Made by a program: the position numbers and the translations under genes
Notes under the pieces: model-generated
The model's database searches: none
Told to the model about the DNA's origin: nothing
Seen by the model: the letters and a program-made list of their open reading frames with translations, nothing else
From: Aliiroseovarius marinus
GTDB taxonomy: Bacteria; Pseudomonadota; Alphaproteobacteria; Rhodobacterales; Rhodobacteraceae
DNA: 64,000 nucleotides
Direction of reading: 5' to 3'
NCBI RefSeq assembly: GCF_004360145.1
Contig: NZ_ML178713.1
Location: 226,374 to 290,373, forward strand
In this document: positions 10,654 through 20,443 of the stretch, piece after piece
Layout: every line of letters starts with the position of its first letter
How positions within the stretch are numbered: the stretch's first letter is position 1

Positions 10654-11412
10654 TTAGAGGTTCAGGAAGCTGCGCGCGGCGGCTTCGAACTCGCGCGGTT
10701 TTTCCGCATGCAGCCAGTGGCCCGCACCGGGGATCTTGGCCTGCTTGGCAGACGGGAACAGCGCTTTGATCGTAGGGCGGTGTTCGGGCAGCACATAGTC
10801 CGAGTTCGCACCGGCGAGAAACAGGGTAGGCCCGTCAAAGGACCCCGACACCTCGGGGAAGCCGACGATTTTGGCCATCTCGGCTTGCAGCACATCCAAG
10901 TTCAGCCGCCATGCCTGCTCTTTTACATTGAGAGATTGCAACAGGAATGCCCGGACGGATGCGTCGCCCAGCACCTCGGCCAGTTGGCGGTCAGCATCCC
11001 CGCGCGTGTTTACGAGGTCCAGATCGATGGTGCGCATGGCCTCGATCATCGACTGCTGGCTGTGGCGATAGGAAATTGGGGCGATGTCGGCGACCAGAAG
11101 CTTGTTCACCAGTGCCGCATCCTGCAGCGCCAAGATCATCGAGGCCTTCCCGCCCATGGAATGCCCAATCACATCGGCCTCGCCGCCGATTTCTCGGATC
11201 ACCTGCGCAAGGTCACCCGCCATATCGTGATAGCTTTGCGTATCAAACCACGGGCTTTCGCCGTGATTGCGCATGTCGACAGAGACCACGCGCCGGTCAT
11301 CTGACAGGCGTTTGGCAATGACGTTCCAATTGCGCCCCGAGCCAAAAAGCCCGTGCACGATCAGGATAGGCGGGCGGGAGGTATCGTCCCCGAATGACTG
11401 CATCGTAAGCAT
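10654..11412 (-). CDS. Alpha/beta hydrolase (YbfF/ABHD11-like esterase)
   Basis: 252 residues from the ATG at 11412. Shows the oxyanion region HGLFGSGRNWNVIAK near the N-terminus, VDMRNHGESPWF, the nucleophile elbow GHSMGG with the catalytic serine, and a C-terminal GAGHWLHAEKP with the catalytic histidine. This is the YbfF/ABHD11 group of small esterases; physiological substrate is unknown. The frame is open 54 codons further upstream, but that part overlaps the promoter of the divergent small gene and looks non-coding; an ATG three codons downstream (11403) is also possible. No strong ribosome site is seen. Stands alone on its strand, convergent with the complex I subunit gene. Confidence 0.88.
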   Translation of the reverse strand: MLTMQSFGDDTSRPPILIVHGLFGSGRNWNVIAKRLSDDRRVVSVDMRNHGESPWFDTQSYHDMAGDLAQVIREIGGEADVIGHSMGGKASMILALQDAALVNKLLVADIAPISYRHSQQSMIEAMRTIDLDLVNTRGDADRQLAEVLGDASVRAFLLQSLNVKEQAWRLNLDVLQAEMAKIVGFPEVSGSFDGPTLFLAGANSDYVLPEHRPTIKALFPSAKQAKIPGAGHWLHAEKPREFEAAARSFLNL

Positions 11413-11540
11413 ACGTTCTGATAGCGTGACGGGCGCTTGGATTGAACCCGGAATTGTCGACGGGCCGGTTTGGGCTTTCGATACCCCCGTTTTTGCAGCT
11501 ATGGTTGTGACAGTGGCGACCGCAATTATCGGGGATTGAG

Positions 11541-11903
11541 TTGGACATTGCAGCGCGGACAGATCGGCTTTCACAGTTGCTGGAAGAGCGGCTGGACGTG
11601 CGCGGCAAGGGGTTTGACGCGAAGCTGCGCCGGGCAGGGCGCCTTTTGCCGCGCCATCTGCGCATGAAGGGGCAGATGCTGGTCGATGCGACCGCGCGTG
11701 CTGATCATCCCCGGCTTTTGCGCCAGTTGGACGAAGCCGCGCTGGATTTGGCGGCCGCGGATCTGGAACGCTATCTGCTGAGCATCGACCCGTGGGAACG
11801 CCGCAAGGGGATCGCAGTGAACCTGAGCGCGGGGTTGCTGTTCAACCTTCTGCTCTTGGCGTCTCTGGTTGTCGGCTTTTTGATGTGGCGCGGATTCTTG
11901 TAA
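11541..11903 (+). CDS. Conserved small protein with one C-terminal membrane helix, function unknown
   Basis: 120 residues. I do not recognise a named family. The first ~90 residues are soluble, basic and helical (RLSQLLEERLDVRGKGFDAKLRRAG and LDLAAADLERYL); residues about 95-115 form a single hydrophobic helix (LLFNLLLLASLVVGFLMW). This is the layout of a tail-anchored inner membrane protein with a cytoplasmic head. The reading starts with TTG at 11541, with GGGGA upstream. Codon use is like the neighbours, and similar short proteins occur in related genomes as far as I recall. It is divergent from the hydrolase gene and followed by the glyA terminator region. Confidence 0.7.
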   Translation: MDIAARTDRLSQLLEERLDVRGKGFDAKLRRAGRLLPRHLRMKGQMLVDATARADHPRLLRQLDEAALDLAAADLERYLLSIDPWERRKGIAVNLSAGLLFNLLLLASLVVGFLMWRGFL

Positions 11904-11910
11904 CCTCACA

Positions 11911-11938
11911 CAAAAAAACGCCCCCGTTTCCGAGGGCG
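11911..11938 (-). terminator. Rho-independent terminator of glyA
   Basis: On the minus strand CGCCCTCG pairs with CGGGGGCG (one G-T wobble) around GAAA and is followed by seven Ts (A run at 11912-11918 on the plus strand). Confidence 0.85.
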
Positions 11939-11969
11939 CTTAATCAGCTCAACTCTGTTCCCAGTGGGA

Positions 11970-13262
11970 TTACAGGTTCGGGTACAGCGGGAAGCGGGCG
12001 CAGAGGGCGGCCACTTTTTCGCGAACCGAAGCTTCGACGTCCGCGTTGCCGTCCGGGCCATTCGCGGCCAGACCGTCCACGACCTCGATGATCAGGTCAG
12101 CGATCTCGCGGAACTCGGCTTCGCCGAAGCCGCGGGTGGTGCCAGCGGGCGTACCCAGACGGATGCCCGAGGTCACGGTGGGCTTTTCCGGGTCGAACGG
12201 GATGCCGTTTTTGTTGGTGGTGATGTGAGCGCGGCCCAGAGCGGCGTCCACGATGTTGCCGGTTACGCCTTTGGGGCGCAGATCGACCAGCAGAACGTGG
12301 GTGTCAGTGCCACCGGTCACGATGTCCAGACCACCTTTGACCAGCTGATCGGCCAGAGCAACCGCGTTCGCACGTACCTGCTTCTGGTAGGCTTTGAACT
12401 CGGGGCGCAGGGCTTCACCGAAGGCAGCCGCTTTACCAGCGATCACGTGCATCAGCGGACCACCTTGGATGCCCGGGAAGATGGCCGAGTTCACCTTCTT
12501 CGCGATATCCGCGTCGTTGGTGACGATCATGCCACCGCGCGGACCGCGCAGGGTCTTGTGGGTGGTGGTGGTGGCCACGTGAGCGTGCGGGAAGGGCGAG
12601 GGATGCTCGCCAGCCGCGATCAGGCCTGCGATGTGGGCCATGTCGACCATCAGATAGGCGCCAACCGAATCGGCGATCTCGCGGAATTTGGCAAAATCGA
12701 TCTGACGCGGGATGGCCGAACCACCAGCGATGATCAGGGCAGGCTTGTGCTCGGTCGCCAGTTCCTGGATCTGGTCATAGTCGATCAGGTTGTCTTGCTT
12801 GCGTACACCATAGTGAATGGCGTTGAACCACTTGCCCGACTGGTTCGGACGTGCGCCGTGGGTCAGGTGACCACCGGCCGACAGGTCCATGCCCAGAATG
12901 GTGTCGCCGGGCTTGATCAGCGCCTGGAACACACCTTGGTTGGCTTGCGAGCCCGAGTTGGGCTGAACGTTGGCGAACTCACAGCCGAACAGTTCCTTGG
13001 CGCGGTCGATGGCCAGATTCTCGGCCACGTCGACATACTGGCAGCCGCCATAGTAGCGACGGCCCGGGTAGCCTTCAGCGTATTTGTTGGTCAGAACCGA
13101 GCCCTGAGCTTCCATCACGGCGGCGGAAACGATGTTTTCCGATGCGATCAGCTCGATCTCGTCGCGCTGACGGCCCAGCTCATTGGTGATCGAGCCCCAC
13201 AGCTCGGGGTCGCGGGTCGCGAGGGATTCGGTAAAGAAACCTTGGTCACGGGTGGCAGTCAT
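11970..13262 (-). CDS. glyA: Serine hydroxymethyltransferase
   Basis: 430 residues. Cytosolic PLP enzyme converting serine plus tetrahydrofolate to glycine plus 5,10-methylene-THF, the main one-carbon source and part of the serine-glycine interchange. The PLP lysine is K236 in [25 protein letters not shown] near residue 36 and [11 protein letters not shown] near 98 are also diagnostic. Length matches the bacterial family. It is divergent from nadK with a 166-bp shared control region that carries a perfect 15-bp palindrome, and ends at a strong terminator. Confidence 0.99.
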   Translation of the reverse strand: MTATRDQGFFTESLATRDPELWGSITNELGRQRDEIELIASENIVSAAVMEAQGSVLTNKYAEGYPGRRYYGGCQYVDVAENLAIDRAKELFGCEFANVQPNSGSQANQGVFQALIKPGDTILGMDLSAGGHLTHGARPNQSGKWFNAIHYGVRKQDNLIDYDQIQELATEHKPALIIAGGSAIPRQIDFAKFREIADSVGAYLMVDMAHIAGLIAAGEHPSPFPHAHVATTTTHKTLRGPRGGMIVTNDADIAKKVNSAIFPGIQGGPLMHVIAGKAAAFGEALRPEFKAYQKQVRANAVALADQLVKGGLDIVTGGTDTHVLLVDLRPKGVTGNIVDAALGRAHITTNKNGIPFDPEKPTVTSGIRLGTPAGTTRGFGEAEFREIADLIIEVVDGLAANGPDGNADVEASVREKVAALCARFPLYPNL

Positions 13263-13390
13263 GCGCGTTTTCCTTCAATTAAGGTCCGATTTCGGATTTC
13301 CTATCGGAAACATTCCCGGTCGCAAAGACCAGAAAGCGACGCGGCGACGGAAAGACGCGGCATTATCTGGTGATTTGTGGAAACATGTGA

Positions 13391-13405
13391 TTGTTTCGGA
13401 AACAA
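13391..13405. promoter_or_regulatory. 15-bp perfect palindrome TTGTTTC-G-GAAACAA
   Basis: Located in the glyA-nadK divergent gap, 23 bp before the nadK start. A related half site, TCGGAAACA, occurs about 90 bp away at 13304-13312, closer to glyA. Two related sites in a divergent promoter region fit an operator; the protein is unknown. Confidence 0.35.
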
Positions 13406-13428
13406 AGCTGCCAATCGGGACAATCAGC

Positions 13429-14190
13429 ATGAGTCGAAAAATCGCCTTCGTTGCCAGTGATACGACCATCGCGCAGGCTGCGCATGATGAACTGGTGGCA
13501 CGCTATGGGAATGTCGCCGAAGAAGAAGCCGATATCATCGTCGCATTGGGTGGTGACGGGTTCATGTTGCATACGCTTCACAACACTCAGCACCTTCCGG
13601 CGCCGGTCTATGGCATGAACTGTGGAACGGTCGGCTTTCTGATGAACGAATACGCGCCCGAGGGGCTGATCGACCGTCTGATCGTCGCGGAAGAGGAAGT
13701 GATCAACCCGCTGTCGATGCGCGCGGAGAGCGCGGATGGAACCGTGCACGAGGCGCTGGCGATCAACGAGGTCAGCCTGCTGCGGGCGGGCCCTCAGGCT
13801 GCGAAACTTCAGATCAGCGTCGATGGGCGCGTCCGTTTGGACGAGCTGGTCTGCGACGGCGCGCTTTTGTGTACGCCTGCAGGCTCGACGGCGTATAACT
13901 ATTCGGCGCACGGACCGATTTTGCCGATTGGCTCGGATGTTTTGGCGTTGACCGCGATGGCCGCGTTCCGTCCGCGCCGTTGGCGCGGGGCGCTTTTGCC
14001 GAAAAATGCGGTGGTGCGCTTTGATGTGCTTCAGCCAGACAAGCGGCCAGTGATGGCGGATGCAGACAGCCGGTCGGTGCCCAACGTCGTCTCGGTCGAG
14101 ATCCGGTCTTGCAGCGACATTGCGCATCGCATCCTGTTCGACCCCGGCCATGGGCTGGAAGAACGCCTGATCCGCGAACAATTCGTTTAA
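13429..14190 (+). CDS. nadK: NAD kinase
   Basis: 253 residues. Phosphorylates NAD to NADP. The start at 13429 gives the expected compact alphaproteobacterial length; the frame is open further upstream, into glyA on the other strand, but that part shows no similarity. The GGDG nucleotide motif is seen in VALGGDGFMLHTL, followed by YGMNCGTVGFLMN and the second conserved block LLCTPAGSTAYNYSAHG. GGGACA sits 7 nt before the ATG. Convergent with prpE across a strong bidirectional hairpin. Confidence 0.97.
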   Translation: MSRKIAFVASDTTIAQAAHDELVARYGNVAEEEADIIVALGGDGFMLHTLHNTQHLPAPVYGMNCGTVGFLMNEYAPEGLIDRLIVAEEEVINPLSMRAESADGTVHEALAINEVSLLRAGPQAAKLQISVDGRVRLDELVCDGALLCTPAGSTAYNYSAHGPILPIGSDVLALTAMAAFRPRRWRGALLPKNAVVRFDVLQPDKRPVMADADSRSVPNVVSVEIRSCSDIAHRILFDPGHGLEERLIREQFV

Positions 14191-14195
14191 CCAAT

Positions 14196-14227
14196 AAAAA
14201 CGCCCCCGAAATCGGGGGCGTTTCTTT
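14196..14227. terminator. Bidirectional terminator between nadK and prpE
   Basis: ACGCCCCCGA and TCGGGGGCGT form a long perfect stem flanked by A-run on the left and TTTCTTT on the right, so it can terminate both convergent genes. Confidence 0.9.
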
Positions 14228-14241
14228 GTATAGGGTCTTGC

Positions 14242-16125
14242 TTAGTAGCCGAGCGAGGCCAGCGCATCCTTGATTTCGTCCAGAATGGCCGGATCGTCGA
14301 TGGTCGCAGGCATTTTGTATTCCTTGCCATCGGCAATCGACACCATCGTGGCGCGCAGGATCTTGCCCGAGCGGGTCTTGGGCAGACGATCCACAACCAC
14401 GCACAGCTTGAAGGCGGCAACCGGGCCGATCTTCTCGCGCACCAGTTTGACGCATTCGGCAGTGATTTCCTCATCCGGGCGGTCGGTGCCAGCGTTCAAG
14501 CAGACCATACCCAGCGGCAGTTGGCCTTTCAGCTGGTCGGTCACACCGATCACAGCACATTCGGCCACGTCGGGGTGCGAGGCCAGAACCTCTTCCATCG
14601 CGCCGGTCGACAGGCGGTGGCCTGCCACGTTGATCACGTCATCGGTGCGCGCCATGATGTAGACATAGCCGTCTTCATCAATATAGCCCGCGTCGCCGGT
14701 CTCGTAATACCCGGGGAAGGTGTTCAGATAGCTTTTCTTAAAGCGCTCTTCCGCGTTCCAAAGGGTCGGCAGCGTGCCCGGGGGCAGGGGAAGTTTGATC
14801 GCAATCGCGCCCAGTTCGCCTGCGGGCATCGGGTGTCCGCCTTCGTCCAAGATCTGCACGTCAAAGCCGGGCATCGGAACCGAGGGCGAACCCAGTTTGA
14901 TCGGCAGCTCTTCGATACCAATTGGGTTGGCGGCGATGGCGAAGCCGGTTTCGGTCTGCCACCAGTGGTCCACAACGGGCACTTTCAGCTGATCCTGCGC
15001 CCAGACGATGGTGTCGGGGTCAGCGCGCTCACCGGCCAGATAGACCTGCTTCAGGCAGCTCAGGTCGTATTTCTTCACGAACTCGCCCTTCGGGTCTTCG
15101 CGTTTCACGGCGCGGAAGGCGGTGGGGGCGGTGAAGAAGGACTTTACATTGTGCTCGCTGATCACGCGCCAGAAAGTGCCGGCATCAGGCGTGCCCACGG
15201 GCTTGCCTTCGAACACGATGGTCGTGTTGCCGTGCACCAGAGGACCATAGGTGATGTAGGAGTGGCCCACGACCCAACCCACGTCAGACGCGGCCCAGAA
15301 CACATCGCCGGGATCGACGTTATAGAGGTTCTTCATGGTCCAGTTCAGGGCCACAAGGTGACCGCCGGTGTGGCGGATAACGCCCTTCGGCTGACCCGTG
15401 GTGCCCGAAGTGTAGAGGATATAAGCCGGATGGTTGCCTTCGACCGGCACACAAGCGGCGGGGGCAGCAGCGGCCTCGGCCTCGGCCCAGTCGAAATCAC
15501 GACCGTCGATCAGATCAGCGGTGTGTTCTTCGCGCTGAAGGATCAGGGTGAAGTCGGGCTTGTGCTCGGACAGTTCAATCGCGCCGTCCAGAAGCGGTTT
15601 ATAGGCGACCACACGGCCGGGCTCCAACCCGCAGGATGCGGCGATGATCGCTTTGGGCTTGGCGTCGTCGATGCGCACGGCCAGTTCGTTCGAGGCAAAA
15701 CCACCAAACACAACCGAGTGCACCGCGCCGATACGGGTGACAGCCAGCATGGCGATCAGGGCCTCGGTGACCATCGGCATATAGATGATGACGCGGTCGC
15801 CTTTGGTCACGCCTTTTTCGACCAAAGCACCGGCCACTTTCTCGACGCGCGATTTTAGCTCGGCATAGGTGGTTTTCGACTGACGGCCGGTGATCGGGCT
15901 GTCATAGATGATGGCCACCTGATCGGCGCGTCCGTTTTCAACGTGGCGATCCACTGCGTTGTAGCAGGTGTTGACCATCCCGTCCGAGAACCATTCGTAC
16001 AGCGGCGCGTTGCCGTCAAAGAGCGCCTTTGTTGGGGCTTGATCCCAGCTGATCGCTTGGGCCGCGTCCATCCAGAACTGTTCCGGGTTCGCCTGCCACG
16101 CAGCGTAAACGTCTTTGTATGCCAT
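14242..16125 (-). CDS. prpE: Propionate--CoA ligase
   Basis: 627 residues, ATG at 16125 selected by GGAGG nine nt upstream. An AMP-forming acyl-CoA synthetase of the acetyl/propionyl-CoA synthetase group: it has the P-loop YTSGTTGQPKG near residue 237, WWQTETGF, the GDAGYIDEDGYVYIMARTDD hinge region and the acetylatable-lysine motif PKTRSGKILR near the C-terminus. The N-terminal YEWFSDGMVNTCYNAVDRHVE is the DUF3448/ACAS_N domain. I favour PrpE over AcsA by the overall sequence pattern. A promoter region upstream carries TTTGCAAA-type sites, the motif reported for short-chain fatty acyl-CoA regulators, which supports propionate control. Located downstream of maeB but separated by a terminator. 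Confidence 0.9.
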   Translation of the reverse strand: MAYKDVYAAWQANPEQFWMDAAQAISWDQAPTKALFDGNAPLYEWFSDGMVNTCYNAVDRHVENGRADQVAIIYDSPITGRQSKTTYAELKSRVEKVAGALVEKGVTKGDRVIIYMPMVTEALIAMLAVTRIGAVHSVVFGGFASNELAVRIDDAKPKAIIAASCGLEPGRVVAYKPLLDGAIELSEHKPDFTLILQREEHTADLIDGRDFDWAEAEAAAAPAACVPVEGNHPAYILYTSGTTGQPKGVIRHTGGHLVALNWTMKNLYNVDPGDVFWAASDVGWVVGHSYITYGPLVHGNTTIVFEGKPVGTPDAGTFWRVISEHNVKSFFTAPTAFRAVKREDPKGEFVKKYDLSCLKQVYLAGERADPDTIVWAQDQLKVPVVDHWWQTETGFAIAANPIGIEELPIKLGSPSVPMPGFDVQILDEGGHPMPAGELGAIAIKLPLPPGTLPTLWNAEERFKKSYLNTFPGYYETGDAGYIDEDGYVYIMARTDDVINVAGHRLSTGAMEEVLASHPDVAECAVIGVTDQLKGQLPLGMVCLNAGTDRPDEEITAECVKLVREKIGPVAAFKLCVVVDRLPKTRSGKILRATMVSIADGKEYKMPATIDDPAILDEIKDALASLGY

Positions 16126-16224
16126 AGTGCACATCCTCCAATTTCCCTTGAAGAATGTGTTACGCCCCTACGACCTATCCGGGCAAGAACCGTATTCGAC
16201 GTAGCGTCACATTATCGCGGAAAA

Positions 16225-16264
16225 TTTGCAGGGTGGCCAAAAATCGCCTGCAAATTTTTGCAAA
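16225..16264 (-). promoter_or_regulatory. TTTGCAAA-type sites in the prpE promoter region
   Basis: TTTGCA (16225-16230), TGCAAA (16249-16254) and a full TTTGCAAA (16257-16264) lie 100-140 bp upstream of prpE. I recall tandem TTTGCAAA as the binding motif of PccR/RamB-type short-chain acyl-CoA regulators in Rhodobacter. Spacing here (10 and 22 bp between centres) does not exactly match. A possible -35/-10 pair (TTGGCC, 18 bp, GATAAT on the minus strand at 16240-16211) falls beside them. Confidence 0.5.
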
Positions 16265-16292
16265 CCCCATTGTTTTGAGGGGTCTGAGTTTG

Positions 16293-16327
16293 AAAAAGGC
16301 GGGGTTTGCAAAACTGCAAACTCCGCC
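16293..16327 (-). terminator. Rho-independent terminator of maeB
   Basis: On the plus strand GGCGGGGTTTGCA (16298-16310) and TGCAAACTCCGCC (16315-16327) form a 13-bp stem with one mismatch and a 4-nt loop; on the minus strand a T5 run follows (A run 16293-16297). The stem arms include the same TTTGCA sequence as the nearby regulatory sites. Confidence 0.85.
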
Positions 16328-16351
16328 TTGCAAAGTTTCTCTGGGAATCGC

Positions 16352-18625
16352 TTAGCCGTAATGCGCAACCGGCGTTCCGGCGATTGCCGACATGTTCAAA
16401 AGCCCGCGCGCGGTGATCGAGGGCGTCACGATGTGGGCGCGGTTCCCCATGCCCATCAGGATTGGGCCGACCTCAAGCCCGCCACCTTTGACCTTCAGCG
16501 TGTTGCGTACGGCACTGGCTGCATCGGCGTTGGCAAAGACTAGGACGTTGGCCGGACCGTCGAAGCGCGCTGTGGGGAACAGGCGGCTCCGCACTTCAGG
16601 ATCAAGGGCAGCATCCACATGCATTTCGCCCTCATAGGCAAAATCGCGCGGGGTCGCGTCCAGAATGTCCAGTGCGCCACGCGCGCGCGCGCCGCTGTCT
16701 CCGCCGTGGTTACCGAATTGCGAATACGAGCACACCGCGATTTTTGGTTCGACCCCGAAGCGGCGCACGTGGCGCGCGGCGGCGCAAACGGTTTCTGCGA
16801 TCTGTTCGGCGCTGGGCGTGTTGTGCACGTGGGTGTCCGCGATGAACAGCGGGCCGTCCTGCAGGATCATCAAGCTAAGCGCGCCGACCGGGTGTAGCTC
16901 CTGATTGCCCAAGATCTGCTGGATATAGTTTAGGTGCCACAGATACTGCCCAAATGTGCCGGCGATCAGGCTGTCGGCATGGCCCAAATGCACCATGATG
17001 CCGCCGATGGCGGTGGTGTTGGTGCGCAGGATGGCCTTGGCCAGATCTGGCGTTACGCCTTTGCGGGCCATGATTTCGTGATAGGCGCCCCAGTATTCGC
17101 GATACCGGTCGTCGCGTTCGGGGTTTACGACCTCGAAATCGCGCCCCGGAATGATCGACAGACCAGCACGTTCCGCACGGCGTGCAATGACATCCGGACG
17201 GCCGATCAGGATCGGAGCGTCGGTGGTTTCTTCGATCATCGCGTTTGCGGCGCGTAGCACGCGTTCATCCTCGCCCTCGGCAAAGACAATGCGGCGCTCG
17301 GCGGTGCCGGCGGCTTCGAATACAGGGCGCATGATTAGCGCGGACTTAAAGACCGAGCCGTCTAGTTTTGCCTTGTAAGCATCCAGATCCGCGACCGGGC
17401 GCGTGGCCACGCCGCTGTCCATCGCGGCCTTGGCAACCGCACTGGCGACCACGCCCATCAGGCGCGGATCGAACGGTTTGGGGATCAGGTAGTCCTCGCC
17501 AAAAGTCAGCTGCTCGCCTTTATAAGCGGCAGCGGCCTCGGCAGACGTCGTGGCGCGCGCAAGGGCTGCGATGCCTTCGATGCAGCCCAGCTGCATGGCG
17601 TCGTTGATCTCGGTCGCGCCGACGTCCAGCGCGCCGCGGAAGATGAACGGGAAGCAGAGTACGTTGTTGACCTGATTGGGGAAATCCGAGCGGCCCGTGG
17701 CGATGATGGCGTTCGGCGCGACTTTGCGCACCTCGTCCGGCATGATTTCGGGGGTTGGGTTGGCAAGGGCGAACACGATCGGGCGTTCGGCCATCTTGGC
17801 CACCATCTCGGGCTTCAGAACGCCGGGGCCAGAGAGGCCTAGGAATAGATCTGCACCTTCGATCACGTCGTCCAGACTTGCGGGGCTGTCACCTTGCGCA
17901 TAGTCCGCTTTTTGCGGCGTCATCTCTTTCTCACGGCCTTCATAGACCAGACCTTCGATGTCGCAGAGCCATACATTCTCGCGCTTTACACCCAGCTTCA
18001 GAAGCATGTTCAGGCAGGCGATGCCGGCCGCCCCGCCACCGGTCGAGACGACCTTGATGTCCTCGAAAGACTTGCCCGCAACTTTCAGCGCATTGGTCGC
18101 CGCAGCGCCAACCACGATGGCGGTTCCGTGCTGATCATCGTGAAATACGGGAATGTTCATCCGTTCGCGACAGATTTGTTCAACGATGAAACAATCGGGT
18201 GCTTTGATGTCTTCAAGGTTGATCGCGCCAAAGCTCGGTTCCATCGCGCAGACGATCTCGGCCAGCTTTTCGGGATCAGATTCGTTTAGCTCGATGTCGA
18301 AGCAATCGATGTTCGCGAACTTCTTGAATAGAACCGCCTTGCCCTCCATCACAGGTTTCGAGGCGAGCGCGCCGATATTTCCCAGCCCCAACACAGCAGA
18401 TCCGTTCGAGACAACCGCGACCAAATTGCCGCGTGCCGTGTAACGGCTTGCGACAGAAGGATCTTTCGAGATCTCGACGCAGGCTTCTGCCACGCCAGGA
18501 GAGTAGGCCAGACTTAGGTCGCGCCCGTTCGCCATCGGCTTGGTTGCGCGGATTTCAAGCTTTCCGGGCTGTGGGAATTCGTGATAATCCAGCGCGCGTT
18601 TGCGCAGATAGCTGTCTTCGGACAT
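16352..18625 (-). CDS. maeB: NADP-dependent malic enzyme, phosphotransacetylase-domain type
   Basis: 757 residues. Catalyses oxidative decarboxylation of malate to pyruvate with NADP. Residues 1-430 form the malic enzyme half ([29 protein letters not shown], and [17 protein letters not shown] as the nucleotide-binding loop); residues about 430-757 form the PTA-like half ([21 protein letters not shown] onward), which in this family acts as a regulatory acetyl-CoA-sensing module rather than a working transacetylase. Good ribosome site GGAGG. In acetate- and fatty-acid-grown bacteria it supplies pyruvate and NADPH, fitting the adjoining prpE. A palindrome lies 27 bp upstream of the start. Confidence 0.97.
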   Translation of the reverse strand: MSEDSYLRKRALDYHEFPQPGKLEIRATKPMANGRDLSLAYSPGVAEACVEISKDPSVASRYTARGNLVAVVSNGSAVLGLGNIGALASKPVMEGKAVLFKKFANIDCFDIELNESDPEKLAEIVCAMEPSFGAINLEDIKAPDCFIVEQICRERMNIPVFHDDQHGTAIVVGAAATNALKVAGKSFEDIKVVSTGGGAAGIACLNMLLKLGVKRENVWLCDIEGLVYEGREKEMTPQKADYAQGDSPASLDDVIEGADLFLGLSGPGVLKPEMVAKMAERPIVFALANPTPEIMPDEVRKVAPNAIIATGRSDFPNQVNNVLCFPFIFRGALDVGATEINDAMQLGCIEGIAALARATTSAEAAAAYKGEQLTFGEDYLIPKPFDPRLMGVVASAVAKAAMDSGVATRPVADLDAYKAKLDGSVFKSALIMRPVFEAAGTAERRIVFAEGEDERVLRAANAMIEETTDAPILIGRPDVIARRAERAGLSIIPGRDFEVVNPERDDRYREYWGAYHEIMARKGVTPDLAKAILRTNTTAIGGIMVHLGHADSLIAGTFGQYLWHLNYIQQILGNQELHPVGALSLMILQDGPLFIADTHVHNTPSAEQIAETVCAAARHVRRFGVEPKIAVCSYSQFGNHGGDSGARARGALDILDATPRDFAYEGEMHVDAALDPEVRSRLFPTARFDGPANVLVFANADAASAVRNTLKVKGGGLEVGPILMGMGNRAHIVTPSITARGLLNMSAIAGTPVAHYG

Positions 18626-18651
18626 CGAGGCCTCCTCAGGCTTTGCGTCGA

Positions 18652-18669
18652 TAGTTTAACCTTAAACTA
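18652..18669. promoter_or_regulatory. Palindrome TAGTTTAA-CC-TTAAACTA ahead of maeB
   Basis: A perfect 8-bp inverted repeat with a 2-bp centre, in the 214-bp gap between the divergent maeB and cdd genes and close to the maeB ribosome site. It stands out as AT-rich in its context. Candidate operator for maeB; regulator unknown. Confidence 0.35.
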
Positions 18670-18839
18670 CCTTCCCTCCGACACTCCGATACACCAGTGA
18701 CGCAAGGGCAATCAAGTCTGCAGTGTGTACAATAGCATGGCATACTCTCGCAGCCAGCCCCCTTAGGCACCGATTGCGCTTGCATCCGCGTATGCAGAGG
18801 TTCAGGGTTGCTGGATAGAATTTTTTGCAGGAGCGGATC

Positions 18840-19232
18840 ATGTCGCTGTTGGAAGCTGCCAAAGCCGTGCGCGAGAATGCGCATGCCCCGTATTCAAACT
18901 TCAAGGTCGGCGCCGCGCTGCGGACAAGTGCAGGCGTGGTGCATGTCGGTTGCAATGTCGAAAACATCGCCTATCCCGAAGGCACCTGCGCCGAGGCTGG
19001 CGCCATTGCGGCCATGTGCGCAGCGGGTGAGCGCGAGATTGCCGAGGCGTTGGTAATCGCAGACGCCCCCTTGCCTGTGACGCCATGCGGTGGGTGCCGT
19101 CAGAAACTGGCCGAGTTCTCGGGCCCTGACGTGAAAATCACCATGATGACGTTGGGGGGCGAAAGTCTGACCATGACCATGGCTGAACTTCTGCCCGGTG
19201 CGTTCGGGGCCGCGCATATGGAGAACACATGA
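18840..19232 (+). CDS. cdd: Cytidine deaminase
   Basis: 130 residues, tetrameric-type length. Hydrolyses cytidine and deoxycytidine to the uridines. The zinc and catalytic motifs are TCAEAGA near residue 52 and PCGGCRQ near 87. The ATG at 18840 follows AGGAGCGGATC; an ATG 15 nt upstream lacks a site. First gene of a four-gene overlapping salvage operon: its stop overlaps the deoB start (ATGA). Confidence 0.95.
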   Translation: MSLLEAAKAVRENAHAPYSNFKVGAALRTSAGVVHVGCNVENIAYPEGTCAEAGAIAAMCAAGEREIAEALVIADAPLPVTPCGGCRQKLAEFSGPDVKITMMTLGGESLTMTMAELLPGAFGAAHMENT

Positions 19233-20443
19233 CCCGCGCCTTTCTGATCGTGCTAGACAGCGTCGGCTGTGGCGGTGCTCCGGATGCACATAAGTTCTTT
19301 AACGACAAAACCGTGCCGGACACCGGGGCGAACACTCTGGCCCATATCGCGCAGGCCTGTGCGGAAGGACGCGCAGAAGAGGGCCGCTCGGGTCCGCTGT
19401 CTGTGCCGCATCTGGATGCTCTCGGTTTGGGGGCGGCGGTTCGTTTGGCCTCGGGCGACGAGACGCCGGGCTTAGATGCCACGCCCGCCGGGCTGTGGGG
19501 CGCAGCGCAGGAAGTGTCGCCGGGCAAGGACACCCCCACCGGGCATTGGGAAATCGCGGGCGTTCCGCTGCCGTGGGACTGGGGGTACTTCCCCGACACC
19601 ACGCCGGCCTTCCCGGCAGACCTGACCGCAGCAATTTGCGAAGCGTCGGATGTAGACGGTATCTTGGGTGACAAACATGCCTCGGGCACAGCCGTACTGG
19701 ATGAACTGGGGGCCGAGCACATCCGTACGGGGCGCCCGATCGTTTATACTTCAGCCGATAGCGTCGTGCAGATCGCCGCGCATGAAGAACATTTCGGACT
19801 GGAGCGTCTCTATACGCTGTGTCAGGCGGTTGCGCCGATGGTGCACGACATGCGCGTTGGCCGCGTCATCGCGCGCCCGTTTGTCGGCTCGGAAGCTGAA
19901 GGGTTCACCCGTACTACCAACCGCCGCGACTATGCGATGACCCCGCCAAAGCCGACCCTGTGTGACTGGGTGACGGATGCGGGCAGTAAAGTTCATGCCA
20001 TCGGAAAGATCGGCGATATCTTTGCACATCGCGGGATCACCTCTGTCCAGAAAGGGGCGGATGCGGATCTGATGGAGTATTTGGTGTCCTCGTTCGATGA
20101 TGCGCAGGACGGTGATCTGGTTTTCGCGAATTTTGTCGAGTTCGACGCGATCTATGGCCATCGCCGCGATATCTCGGGCTATGCCCGGGCGTTGGAATGG
20201 TTCGACAGCCAGATGCCGCGCATCCTTGGAAAAATGCGCGAGGGCGACTTGGTTCTGTTCACCGCCGATCACGGCAACGACCCCAGCTGGGTCGGCACCG
20301 ATCACACGCGCGAACGTGTGCCAATCGTAGCGGCTGGATTGGGCGCGCGCGAGATCGGGTTGGTTGGGTTTTCTGACATTGGCGCCTCGGTCGCGGCCCA
20401 TCTGGGGCTGGACACGCGCGGGGCAGGAGGGTCCTTTCTGTGA
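19229..20443 (+). CDS. deoB: Phosphopentomutase
   Basis: 404 residues. Interconverts (deoxy)ribose 1-phosphate and 5-phosphate, linking nucleoside phosphorolysis to central metabolism. Alkaline-phosphatase-superfamily metal motifs are visible: [15 protein letters not shown] at the N-terminus and [19 protein letters not shown] near the C-terminus. Overlaps cdd by 4 bp and add by 4 bp, implying translational coupling. The usual partners deoC and a nucleoside phosphorylase are not in this window. Confidence 0.97.
   Translation: MTRAFLIVLDSVGCGGAPDAHKFFNDKTVPDTGANTLAHIAQACAEGRAEEGRSGPLSVPHLDALGLGAAVRLASGDETPGLDATPAGLWGAAQEVSPGKDTPTGHWEIAGVPLPWDWGYFPDTTPAFPADLTAAICEASDVDGILGDKHASGTAVLDELGAEHIRTGRPIVYTSADSVVQIAAHEEHFGLERLYTLCQAVAPMVHDMRVGRVIARPFVGSEAEGFTRTTNRRDYAMTPPKPTLCDWVTDAGSKVHAIGKIGDIFAHRGITSVQKGADADLMEYLVSSFDDAQDGDLVFANFVEFDAIYGHRRDISGYARALEWFDSQMPRILGKMREGDLVLFTADHGNDPSWVGTDHTRERVPIVAAGLGAREIGLVGFSDIGASVAAHLGLDTRGAGGSFL

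Noticed and set aside
11964..13373. 469-codon open frame opposite glyA
   Set aside because: glyA is beyond doubt and the opposite frame has no conserved motif.
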